17,989 bases of DNA from Chlamydiota bacterium (GTDB lineage: Bacteria > Auribacterota > UBA3054 > B51-G9), in contig JAUVKG010000011.1 in assembly GCA_030596365.1 (NCBI GenBank), positions 1 through 17,989 on the forward strand, read 5' to 3'. A program made the position numbers and the translations under genes. Under the pieces are notes generated by a model. That model was given only the letters and a program-made list of their open reading frames with translations. It made no database searches and was not told where the DNA came from. Positions 1 to 7,089 of the stretch are shown piece after piece. Numbering within the stretch: position 1 is the stretch's first letter; every line of letters begins with the position of its first letter.

Positions 1-369
1 GTGTTCAAGATAGCCCGCGGAATTAAATGACGAACTTGGTCGATCACCGAAATGTTCTTTAAATTTCTCTTTTGAGCCGAGAAACAAAGTGCAGCAGTCG
101 TGAGCTCTTGGAATCACGAGAGGAATTCCCGTAGATTTCAGTCCTGCTGTAGAATTTCCACACAATCCCAGGCATAAAGCGACAGCGTCGTATTTTTTAT
201 CCGACTCCCCTGCTGCATCGATTATTTTCTGAATAAACCCGCGAAAATAATCGGGATCGTTATGCGCGCCTTTTGGAGTAAACTCGACATCAATTGTGTG
301 CGGAGAATTAGCCACACAGAGGCAAGCTTCTCTCGTGAACACTTCACAGGCTATTAATTTTATTACCAT
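1..369 (-). CDS. DUF1638 family protein, N-terminal 123 residues (runs off the window)
   Basis: The minus-strand frame opens with ATG at 369 and stays open to base 1, so the C-terminus is outside the window. The translation begins MVIKLIACEV. Around residues 59-71 it has Y-D-A-V-A-L-C-L-G-L-C-G-N, followed by an I-P-L-V-I-P-R-A-H-D-C segment (82-92). I recognise this arrangement as the DUF1638 family. Cysteines are frequent (8, 16, 18, 66, 70, 92, 93), which would suit metal or cofactor binding, but the biochemical role is not established. In other anaerobes such proteins are often near corrinoid and methyl-transfer genes; nothing here confirms that. No Shine-Dalgarno sequence precedes the ATG. 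The start is supported by a truncated second copy at 4585-4711 that begins at the equivalent codon. The ATPase gene upstream ends 18 bases before this start, so the two could be co-transcribed. Confidence 0.72.
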   Translation of the reverse strand, partial: MVIKLIACEVFTREACLCVANSPHTIDVEFTPKGAHNDPDYFRGFIQKIIDAAGESDKKYDAVALCLGLCGNSTAGLKSTGIPLVIPRAHDCCTLFLGSKEKFKEHFGDRPSSSFNSAGYLEH

Positions 370-387
370 AATAATTTATATATTTTT

Positions 388-1632
388 TTATTTATAAAGA
401 AGCCATCGCCATGTCGGTATAATTTTGATTTTATAATTGTCGATTTTTATTGTTTCAAACCGGTTCATAGTTAAAATATATCCAATGGAAATTTCCAGCG
501 TCTTCATTGCTTCGATCAATCCCTTAATTTCTCTATTTCTATTATCTATATTAATATCATAGCATACTTGAATAAGGTCGATCTTATTTTTGATTTTGTC
601 AACGGCAACGAAATCGGTTTCGCCTTGATTATTTCTAAAAAAGTACAAATCTTCGTATCTTCTTTTTAATTCAAGAAAGACAAGATTTTCCAATAATTTA
701 CCATAATTTTTAGAGAAGTTAAAAGTAATATTATTTCTCATACCATTATCAATAACAAAAAACTTTTTTTCGGCATTATATTGTCTTTTCAAAGAGAAGT
801 CAAATTTAAGCAATTCAAATCCCAAATATGATTTTTCTAAATAAGAAATATATTCTTTCACTGTAGTTGCACTCTTAAACTTCAATGAATTTTTTAATTT
901 GTTATAATTAAAATCCCCTGTGAAATTTGAAAATAAATAATGAGACAAAAATTTGAAGTCTTTTACCCTTTTAATATTATGCCGCGAAATTATATCCCGA
1001 TAAAGAATATCTTCATAAGTCCTGCTTAAAAATTCCACGTCATTATATTTTAAAAATTCAGGCATCCCGCCATCACTTAAGTATTGATCAAAAGCGTTAA
1101 CAATAACACTTTTGATTTTAGTTGTTATTTTATTTGTTTTTATATTATTGAACAATAAAAACTCTTTGAAAGAAAAAGGAAATAATTCTATTTTTTTGTA
1201 GCGACCCGTCAAATGCGTGCCGAGATCGTTGCTTAACATTTTGGCGTTAGAACCTGTTAAATAGATTTTGTAGCCTTGATCATGAATTCGTCTTACAACT
1301 CGTTCCCAGCTTCCAACATTTTGAATCTCATCAGCAAAAATAATTTTGGAATTGGAAAATTGTTGAAACACAGTCATCAAGTCGTCAAAGTTTTCAACGG
1401 AAAAATTAATTAAACGTTCATCATCAAAATTAACATAATTAAAATCATTATATTTTTCAGATATTTGCCGCATTAAAGTAGATTTTCCACATCTTCTTAT
1501 GCCGGATATAACTATAATTTGTTTGCTTGTCAAACAATGCTTAATATCAACATCACGTTTAATTCCCGGTTTGGAATCAACGAACAGCTGTTTTTGTTCT
1601 CGAATAATTTCTTTTAGGATAGTAATATTCAT
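388..1632 (-). CDS. AAA+ ATPase of the AAA_14/DUF4143 type
   Basis: This 414-residue protein has a Walker A motif G44-IRRC-GKS51, a Walker B motif IIFADE ending at D101-E102, a TGSNA sensor-like motif at 126-130 and TGRY at 142-145. The C-terminal half, from about residue 200, matches the DUF4143 layout: a winged-helix-like stretch and then a PD-(D/E)XK-like fold with E-T-D-F-V near 338-342 and L-I-Q-V-C-Y near 353-358. A cysteine occupies the place where a nuclease would have its catalytic lysine, so this domain is probably not an active nuclease. These ATPases are widespread, usually occur as single genes, and are poorly understood; links to transcription control or toxin-antitoxin-like behaviour have been proposed. 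The gene is AT-rich and has no Shine-Dalgarno sequence. Its own promoter with operator-like repeats lies upstream at 1649-1722. The family assignment is firm; the cellular role is open. Confidence 0.9.
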   Translation of the reverse strand: MNITILKEIIREQKQLFVDSKPGIKRDVDIKHCLTSKQIIVISGIRRCGKSTLMRQISEKYNDFNYVNFDDERLINFSVENFDDLMTVFQQFSNSKIIFADEIQNVGSWERVVRRIHDQGYKIYLTGSNAKMLSNDLGTHLTGRYKKIELFPFSFKEFLLFNNIKTNKITTKIKSVIVNAFDQYLSDGGMPEFLKYNDVEFLSRTYEDILYRDIISRHNIKRVKDFKFLSHYLFSNFTGDFNYNKLKNSLKFKSATTVKEYISYLEKSYLGFELLKFDFSLKRQYNAEKKFFVIDNGMRNNITFNFSKNYGKLLENLVFLELKRRYEDLYFFRNNQGETDFVAVDKIKNKIDLIQVCYDINIDNRNREIKGLIEAMKTLEISIGYILTMNRFETIKIDNYKIKIIPTWRWLLYK

Positions 1633-1648
1633 AATTCGTTTTTGTGTT

Positions 1649-1722
1649 TATCAACATTGACAAAGTTGATATTTTAAATATATCAACATTAGTATTATAC
1701 AAAATTTAGCTCTTTTTTGCAA
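1649..1722 (-). promoter_or_regulatory. Promoter with three alternating operator-like half-sites upstream of the AAA+/DUF4143 gene
   Basis: On the minus strand a TTGCAA -35 box (1722-1717) is followed after 17 bases by a perfect TATAAT -10 box (1699-1694). This predicts transcription starting near 1687. Three heptamer half-sites lie across and just downstream of that start: TATCAAC at 1649-1655, GTTGATA at 1665-1671 and TATCAAC at 1681-1687. Their starts are exactly 16 bases apart and their orientation alternates. The placement suits repression, possibly self-repression, but the binding protein is unknown. The rest of the gap to the next gene at 1951 (1723-1938) is AT-rich. I see only a weak plus-strand promoter candidate there, TATACT near 1890. 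Confidence 0.55.
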
Positions 1723-1950
1723 ATCAATTGTCGAAACGGAAAGTATTGCGGGATTAGCACCTTGTTTAACCGCGGAAAAATTAAAAATCTTAAAATCTAA
1801 TTTTGTTAATCGCAAATGCGATTTAAATCAAATCATTAGCAAATAGTGTAATACTATTTCATATTATTATAGATTTCTACTTTTTTATATGATATACTGT
1901 TCACGTTTGATAAATTTATAGTGTCTTGAAAAACAAATAGGAGATTAAAA

Positions 1951-3387
1951 ATGAATAAAGAAATTAAATTTACAGTCCGGATAAAGAAAAACATTATATT
2001 TTTATCACTTTTTTTCTTTGTCCTAATTATTGTTTCCTGCAGTACAACAGAAAAAAATCTTAAAAAAACCGGTGTTAAAAAACTTTTCAGCAGAGATCAA
2101 CTCATAGATATGGGATATCCTTTTGGTAAGTATGGAAAAGATATACCACTGGGTGATCCTGATATTGAATGGAAACGAAGTAATCCAGATATTAAAGTTT
2201 TCGTGCCCACAGGTTCTGGTATTTATAATGGCGACAATGAGCATTTTTTTGTTTTTAAAGCTCCTAAAAGTGAGGGACTTCTTGCTTTATGGACACAAAG
2301 TTCAGTAGAAGGTCACGGAGATAATCATTTGGTTCTGGCAAGGAGTACTGATGCCAAAAACTGGTCAGCTCCGAAATATTTAGTAGGTTCGAAATACGGT
2401 ATTGGTGGATTGCAGGCTAGTTGGGGTTTCCCAATCGTTTCTGAAAACGGTAGAATTTATATTTTATATACCAAAGAGATTGAGATCTTTGATAATAGCA
2501 GACAAGGAAGTGGTACCATGGGATGTATTTATTCCGATGACAATGGATTTAACTGGACAGAACCGGAAGAAATCAAAATCCCACGTTCAAAATACGACAA
2601 TCCAAATAAAAAATATCCAAAGAATTGGATTGTATTTCAGAAACCAATTAAAGATAAAGAAGGAAAGTGGATAACCGGATATACGTTGATAACTTCAAAA
2701 AGTATAATGAAAAACGAAAAAAATTGGGTTAATACTGATTCCAGATGCTATTTCATGCGGTTTATGAACATAGATGAAAATCCTTCCCCTGAAGAAATAC
2801 AGATAGAATGGTATCCAGAAAATGATCTTGGATTAGAAGTGGAAAATCCGGTATATCCTCACATGTCAGTAGCTCAGGAACCTGCTGTTGTTTTGTTGCC
2901 CGATGGAAGGTTGTTTACGGTTATGCGAAATATGACAGGTTATATTTATTATTCGGTTTCATCTGATAATGGTAAAACATGGAACGTTCCGAAGATGCTT
3001 AAATATTCTGATAATGGCGAAGGAGTCCAACACCCGATGTCGCCCTGTCCGTTATTCAAAATGGATGATGGAAAATTTATTCTTATTTTTCATAATAATA
3101 CAGGAGAAAGGCTTGGCTATAATCAGGCAGACATGAAATGGAAAATTAATGTTGCAAATATCGTCAGAAACCCAACTTTTTATACAGTTGGAGAATATAG
3201 GGAAGACGCTGAACAACCTATATGGTTCAATAAACCGGTAGAATTTCTAAATACGCAAGATATTGCCGTTCCGCCCAAAAAGTCTGCTGAAATCGGAACA
3301 TACCCGAGTATTACAGAGTATCAAGGAAAAAGTATTCTATGGTATCCTGATAGAAAAAGATACTTGCTGGGGAAATATCTGGATTAA
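1951..3387 (+). CDS. Sialidase-like BNR-repeat lipoprotein
   Basis: This 478-residue protein starts with a type II signal peptide: a basic N-terminus (RIKK), a long hydrophobic run, and lipobox I-V-S-C30. It should therefore be exported and lipid-anchored. Two good Asp boxes (S-x-D-x-G-x-x-W) are visible at S195-W202 and S337-W344, and a degenerate one at 132-138. They mark the blades of a six-bladed beta-propeller of the sialidase superfamily (exo-alpha-sialidase/BNR type). Supporting segments are L-W-T-Q-S-S at 113-118 and Q-E-P-A-V-V-L-L-P-D-G-R at 309-320. I cannot confirm the full catalytic arginine triad, so the sugar substrate is uncertain; cleavage or binding of an external glycan is the likely role. 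The start has a clear Shine-Dalgarno AGGAG (1939-1943) seven bases before ATG, unlike most genes here. A broken adenine deaminase follows one base after the stop. Confidence 0.82.
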   Translation: MNKEIKFTVRIKKNIIFLSLFFFVLIIVSCSTTEKNLKKTGVKKLFSRDQLIDMGYPFGKYGKDIPLGDPDIEWKRSNPDIKVFVPTGSGIYNGDNEHFFVFKAPKSEGLLALWTQSSVEGHGDNHLVLARSTDAKNWSAPKYLVGSKYGIGGLQASWGFPIVSENGRIYILYTKEIEIFDNSRQGSGTMGCIYSDDNGFNWTEPEEIKIPRSKYDNPNKKYPKNWIVFQKPIKDKEGKWITGYTLITSKSIMKNEKNWVNTDSRCYFMRFMNIDENPSPEEIQIEWYPENDLGLEVENPVYPHMSVAQEPAVVLLPDGRLFTVMRNMTGYIYYSVSSDNGKTWNVPKMLKYSDNGEGVQHPMSPCPLFKMDDGKFILIFHNNTGERLGYNQADMKWKINVANIVRNPTFYTVGEYREDAEQPIWFNKPVEFLNTQDIAVPPKKSAEIGTYPSITEYQGKSILWYPDRKRYLLGKYLD

Positions 3388-3388
3388 A

Positions 3389-3725
3389 ATGAGCAAAATC
3401 ATCGATGTCTTTTCTTGTGCCGGGTTTTGTAGAAGGACATATCCACGTTGAAAGCACTCTCCTTACAATTCCTGAATTTCTTAAACGCGCGGAGCTTGCT
3501 GAAAAATACAAAAAAATTGCCGATGGACATTCACCCGGACTGACAGGCAAAATGCTAAACGCATATATTCTTGCAGGTGCGCAAACTGATCATGAATGTA
3601 CAACCGCGCAAGAGGCAAAAGAAAAATTGAAACATGGGATGCATGTTCATATTCGCGAAGGAAGCACCGAACATAATTTACTTGAATTGATAAAAATTGT
3701 TTATAAAAAAGGAGTTTTGAAATGA
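3389..3725 (+). pseudogene. ade: Adenine deaminase pseudogene with several internal deletions
   Basis: From ATG at 3389 the sequence reads MSKIIDV, a plausible adenine deaminase N-terminus, then loses frame. In the frame of 3405 it continues FLVPGFVEGHIHVEST, the metal-binding H-x-H region of the amidohydrolase barrel. It then jumps directly to IADGHSPGLTGKMLNAY and A-G-A-Q-T-D-H-E-C-T-T followed by I-R-E-G-S, all hallmark adenine deaminase segments. In intact enzymes roughly 90 residues separate the first two blocks. About 50 residues are missing after MSKIIDV, and everything after I-R-E-G-S-T-E-H-N-L-L-E-L is lost. What remains is about 106 codons of an enzyme usually near 550-600 residues that converts adenine to hypoxanthine and ammonia. 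It cannot be active. The tail codons YKKGVLK overlap the ribosome binding site and start of the next gene. Confidence 0.82.
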
Positions 3726-4417
3726 AAAAAATCAAAAAAACAACCATAATATTACTTACATTAATATGTGTAATGAATTGTATTGGTAAGAAAGTTGAAA
3801 TAACATCTGATGAAATTAATATATCGAATATTCCGAAAAAATTTATTTGTACAAAAAATATTGAAAGTCCCAAAAATAATAATATCACAAATTTATTTTA
3901 CAATTTTGTTGATTTTGTTAATAATGAAAGAGGTATAATAGAATATTGGCTTAATAATAACATATTAAAACCATCTTGTTATAATAAAAAAGGGCAATAT
4001 ACCGCTATTATTTATATTAAAGACAAAAATGAAGAATATGGTTTTGGTCTAAATGTTAAAAATGATAAAATTATTAATTTTAAACAAATAAAGAAAATTG
4101 TATATAACAATAAATTAAAAAAAGATAAATCTTTATCTTATAGGATAAGATTTTATGATAATAATATAATAGGTCAATTTTCCTATGGTTATATGGGAAA
4201 TAAAAAATTAATAAATTGTTACACAAATGGTAATTTGGCATATTTTAGTCTTGCTTTAAGCAATAAATATTATAGTGTAAATTGGGATGAGAATGGAAAT
4301 ATTGTTGATGAAAAAATTAAATTTAAGAATTGGGCAAGAGAACGAATGTTAGCAGAAAAAAGAACTGCTGAATATAAGAAACAAAGTGATGAAAGCAGAG
4401 CAAAAAGTTTTAAGTAA
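3722..4417 (+). CDS. AT-rich lipoprotein of unknown function
   Basis: This 231-residue protein has a lysine-rich N-terminus, a short hydrophobic stretch and a lipobox-like V-M-N-C20, so it is probably a lipoprotein. Asparagine at -1 is unusual but tolerated in some bacteria. The body is rich in Asn, Lys, Ile and Tyr. It includes a beta-rich part with Y-D-N-N-I-I-G-Q-F-S-Y-G-Y and a short W-D-E-N-G-N-I-V segment that weakly resembles MORN/YwqK-type repeats. The last 30 residues form a charged helix. I do not recognise a family. The start is well set: AGGAG (3710-3714) lies seven bases before the ATG. Base composition is distinctly more AT-rich than the metabolic genes further along, which suggests acquisition from elsewhere or relaxed constraint. 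It lies directly behind the adenine deaminase remnant and may be co-transcribed with the sialidase-like gene. A terminator follows at 4516. Confidence 0.72.
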   Translation: MKKIKKTTIILLTLICVMNCIGKKVEITSDEINISNIPKKFICTKNIESPKNNNITNLFYNFVDFVNNERGIIEYWLNNNILKPSCYNKKGQYTAIIYIKDKNEEYGFGLNVKNDKIINFKQIKKIVYNNKLKKDKSLSYRIRFYDNNIIGQFSYGYMGNKKLINCYTNGNLAYFSLALSNKYYSVNWDENGNIVDEKIKFKNWARERMLAEKRTAEYKKQSDESRAKSFK

Positions 4418-4515
4418 TAAATATATAAATTGTTTTTTAGAATTAAAAAAAGTAAAAAAACAAATTATAAAGGAAGAGAAAGAAAAATAATTTTATAAAT
4501 TTTAAAAATTAACCG

Positions 4516-4552
4516 GCCGGAGTTTTTTCATAAGAATAGCTCCGGCTTTTTT
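4516..4552 (+). terminator. Rho-independent terminator after the AT-rich lipoprotein gene
   Basis: GCCGGAG (4516-4522) pairs perfectly with CTCCGGC (4540-4546), and six T residues follow directly. An A-rich stretch before the stem lets it also work on the minus strand, where it would end transcription of the truncated DUF1638 copy. It lies about 100 bases beyond the lipoprotein stop; the bases between are AT-rich with no gene. Confidence 0.75.
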
Positions 4553-4584
4553 GAAAAAAGAAAGATTGGTCGGGGTCAGGTGTT

Positions 4585-4711
4585 GAAAATAATCGGGATC
4601 GTTATGCGCACCTTTAGGTGTAAACTCGACATCTATTGTATGCGGAGAATTTGCCACACAGAGGCAAGCTTCTCTTGTAAAGACTTCACAGGCTATCAAT
4701 TTTATTATCAT
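4585..4711 (-). pseudogene. Truncated second copy of the DUF1638 gene
   Basis: From ATG at 4711 the first 42 codons encode the same protein as the gene at 1-369, ending at D-P-D-Y-F. After that the sequence is unrelated and runs through the terminator to a stop at 4502. Over the 42 shared codons I count one amino-acid change (V2I) and about ten silent third-position changes. The copies therefore diverged while both were under selection for protein sequence, and the truncation came later. The upstream bases (CATAATAATTT) also match. The resulting 69-residue frame is unlikely to be functional because the conserved C-x-x-x-C and P-R-A-H-D-C regions are absent. Confidence 0.78.
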
Positions 4712-4777
4712 AATAATTTTTATTTTTTCAAATCAAAATTGGTGAAATTTTAAAAAATCATGTTTCCCCCATGAAGA

Positions 4778-4791
4778 CACGCTAAAGCGTG
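4778..4791. repeat. Small palindromic hairpin downstream of the O-antigen ligase gene
   Basis: CACGCT (4778-4783) and AGCGTG (4786-4791) form a six-base-pair stem with a two-base AA gap. It lies 15 bases past the stop of the minus-strand ligase gene. There is no T-run, so it looks like a dispersed repeat and not a terminator. Confidence 0.45.
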
Positions 4792-4805
4792 GACTCCAAC
4801 AAGAA

Positions 4806-6164
4806 TTAATTACTTTCAGGTTTTACCATCCCAAATGAAAGCACAAGTAAAGCCGGAATTACAATTCCGATAATGTGAAAATCAAAATCTACAAGACAAT
4901 GTAATACAAATCCCGTTCCCGCGGCGATACACGAAACAGTTATCCAATCAAAGTTTTGTGAATTAATTTGTAATTTCCAGCCAACAATTATCGGGAGTAG
5001 TAACGCAATAAGAATTCCTGTCAAGCCGGTAATTCCATAATCAGTCCAAACATTTATAAAAGCATTGTGTGCTAATCGTGTTGCCTCGGCTTCCGGTCTT
5101 TTATAAGCGCCGTAATTCCTTGTAAAGCCGTCAGTCCCCCACCCTTTCCAGGGATTTGCAACGATCATTTTAGCGGCAGCTTTCCAATAATCTCCTCTTG
5201 CTGCGCCGGTGGCTTTTAATCGGCCTGTCAGTCCTGCTCCATAGCCCCAGAAAAGCATACCTCCCGCACAAATGGTTAGCGCAACAGCGATGCTTATAAA
5301 ATTCTTTTTTGAAATACGTCCCGCGCGTTTAGCCAACCAGAATATTGAAATGAGAGCTAAAGCGGCAATAACAATAGAAGCTTTTGATCTCGAGAGTAAC
5401 ATTGCAACAGCGCCACCGAAAAAAGAGATTGCGGCAATTAATCTTACGATTTTTTCTTTAGAGCTTTTATACATTGCGACACAAACCGGCAGCAGAATTA
5501 TTAAAAATCCTCCGAGAGCGTTTGGATAAATGAAAGTGGCGAACACTCTGTTGCCCGCAAGTTTTCTAACTCGAAGCCAGGCATAATCGCTTTTAGAAAC
5601 ACTTAACAGATGATTAGTGTATGAATTAAAATTATCGAAGCCGGCTTCTTTTGCCGCGAATTGCCGCATATCTTCCAGGCCGCCATTATATTGAGACCAG
5701 GCGCTTATACTAACAATTAATCCGGCGGTTAACATAGCCAACAAAGCGATTCTTTTTTTCTCCAGAGAATTATAAAGAATATTTGCAGATACAAACCATA
5801 CGCCATAAGTAAGAAACTGAAATTTTATGTTATTGTTTTTCCATTCCGGCGGAAGATGTTTATCGGCGATCAAAATTCCAAGTATTAATACTGCCCAACC
5901 AAGCATTGCGAAAAGAACGCTTTCTTTTTTGAATAAATCTGCTCCTGACAAGATTGCCGTAATAATAGCGAAAACACCAATCACTCCCAAAGCAACATAA
6001 GCGAAAGAATTAGGATAAGAGAAGAACAACCATTCACCGAGAATTTTTGGTGGTGGAATAGGAACACCTGATTCCGCGAGACCGAATTTCAGGGGTACCG
6101 CAAAGATAAAAAGTGTAGCTAAAGTTATGCCGAAAAGAGAAATAATTTCGTTAGTTTTTTTCAT
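4806..6164 (-). CDS. O-antigen ligase/polymerase family membrane protein (Wzy_C)
   Basis: This 452-residue protein has about ten to twelve hydrophobic segments and a large central periplasmic loop. The A-T-F-x-Y-P-N-A-L-G-G-F motif (209-220) is the usual T-F-x-N-P-N-x-L-A-G-F of the Wzy_C family. It is followed by S-R-S-K (258-261), the loop motif R323-G-D-Y-W with N-P-W-K-G-W-G-T-D-G-F (337-347), and A-H-N-A-F (365-369). D-F-D-F-H near 426-430 is also typical. Such proteins ligate or polymerise undecaprenyl-linked glycans at the inner membrane, giving O-antigen or other surface polysaccharide, or glycosylate proteins. Sequence alone does not tell these apart, and there are no glycosyltransferase neighbours to help. 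No clear Shine-Dalgarno sequence precedes the ATG. A palindromic repeat separates it from pyrK upstream. Confidence 0.85.
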   Translation of the reverse strand: MKKTNEIISLFGITLATLFIFAVPLKFGLAESGVPIPPPKILGEWLFFSYPNSFAYVALGVIGVFAIITAILSGADLFKKESVLFAMLGWAVLILGILIADKHLPPEWKNNNIKFQFLTYGVWFVSANILYNSLEKKRIALLAMLTAGLIVSISAWSQYNGGLEDMRQFAAKEAGFDNFNSYTNHLLSVSKSDYAWLRVRKLAGNRVFATFIYPNALGGFLIILLPVCVAMYKSSKEKIVRLIAAISFFGGAVAMLLSRSKASIVIAALALISIFWLAKRAGRISKKNFISIAVALTICAGGMLFWGYGAGLTGRLKATGAARGDYWKAAAKMIVANPWKGWGTDGFTRNYGAYKRPEAEATRLAHNAFINVWTDYGITGLTGILIALLLPIIVGWKLQINSQNFDWITVSCIAAGTGFVLHCLVDFDFHIIGIVIPALLVLSFGMVKPESN

Positions 6165-6199
6165 TAGAATTCATCGTAAGAATTAATGGGATAAAAAAA

Positions 6200-6272
6200 G
6201 AACCACCCCGGCCATTGGCCACCCCTTCCCGAGGTGAATACTCGGGATGTACCACATTGGTAAGGAGGGGAA
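6200..6272 (+). repeat. Palindromic intergenic repeat carrying a nested module
   Basis: The outer frame reads AACCACCCCGG, a GGCC-ATT-GGCC palindrome, ACCCCT, and then TGGTAAGGAGGGG (6258-6270). It is the same element as the uninterrupted copy at 11335-11377 read on the minus strand. Here about 31 bases (6227-6257) interrupt the apex of the CCCCTCCTT/AAGGAGGGG hairpin. The interrupting module contains its own stem, CCCGAG (6228-6233) with CTCGGG (6241-6246). It lies between pyrK and the ligase gene. Confidence 0.65.
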
Positions 6273-6283
6273 CTTGTTTTTGA

Positions 6284-7081
6284 TTATATTTCCTCCCATA
6301 AAATATCATTAGCAAGAAAAACAGGGCCTTCTTTGCAAACCCGTTCCATTCCACGAACAGTAGGAACAACGCAGCCCATGCACACGCCTATTCCGCAACC
6401 CATATAAGCTTCAAGTGATGCATAAACCGGAGTGTCTATCACCGCGCCCATTTTTGCAATTGCAGCAAGCATAGGTTTTGGGCCGCAAGTATAAATGATT
6501 GATTTTTTTGTATCAAGAACTTTTTTTAGTTCAGGAATCACAGTACCTTTGCTTCCTTTACTACCGTCATCAGTAGTCAAAATAACTTCTACATTTCCAA
6601 GCGCTTTCAACTCGTCTTCAAGAACAATATCATTTTTTGTTCCCGCGCCAATAATGACTGTAAAATGTGTATTGGAATAATATTTTGCCATAAAATACAG
6701 AGGTGGAATTCCTACTCCCCCGCCGACAAGAATTGCTTCCATTTCAGGTTTAGGAAAACCATTTCCACACGGACCGATAATTTTAATTTTATCACCCGGC
6801 ATGAATTCAGAGATTGCTTTAGTTCCAATACCAACATTTTTTATAACAATCGACATTTCGTCCACGAGCACATCACTTTGCGAGTCTCGGGACAAGTGTA
6901 GATTGTTAGAAACATCGGAGATGCTTATAGGTTTATTCAAAAGAGTAGCTCCGCCGGTGGGAATTTCGATAAACTGTCCCGGAATCGCATCAGCTGTTAT
7001 TTTGCCTGCCTGGAAAGAGATTTGGAAATTTTCACCCGAGAGATTTTTCACGGATAGGATTTTTGTATTAATAATTTTCAT
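6284..7081 (-). CDS. pyrK: Dihydroorotate dehydrogenase electron transfer subunit (PyrK-like flavoprotein)
   Basis: This 265-residue protein has the ferredoxin-reductase layout. An N-terminal FAD-binding barrel carries N-K-P-I-S (49-53), the place of the usual R-P-x-S flavin motif, here with Lys for Arg. A nucleotide-binding motif G-G-G-V-G-I-P-P (120-127), Y-T-C-G-P-K-P-M (197-204), and a C-terminal [2Fe-2S] site C229-x4-C234-x2-C237-x11-C249 with the R-V-C-K-E-G-P-V-F signature follow. Known PyrK passes electrons from PyrD-bound flavin to NAD+ in pyrimidine synthesis. pyrD is not in the window. Related NAD(P)H-ferredoxin or hydrogenase subunits are a less likely alternative because the R-V-C-x-x-G-P-V-F motif favours PyrK. 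About 11 extra residues near 61-75 look like a coding-region insertion. No Shine-Dalgarno sequence precedes the ATG; a MITE-like element begins nine bases upstream. Confidence 0.85.
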   Translation of the reverse strand: MKIINTKILSVKNLSGENFQISFQAGKITADAIPGQFIEIPTGGATLLNKPISISDVSNNLHLSRDSQSDVLVDEMSIVIKNVGIGTKAISEFMPGDKIKIIGPCGNGFPKPEMEAILVGGGVGIPPLYFMAKYYSNTHFTVIIGAGTKNDIVLEDELKALGNVEVILTTDDGSKGSKGTVIPELKKVLDTKKSIIYTCGPKPMLAAIAKMGAVIDTPVYASLEAYMGCGIGVCMGCVVPTVRGMERVCKEGPVFLANDILWEEI

Positions 7082-7089
7082 AATTTTTT

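Noticed and set aside
3481..3888. Minus-strand open frame of 135 codons with hydrophobic stretches
   Set aside because: It lies opposite the adenine deaminase remnant, whose family-specific motifs are clear, and the start of the lipoprotein gene.
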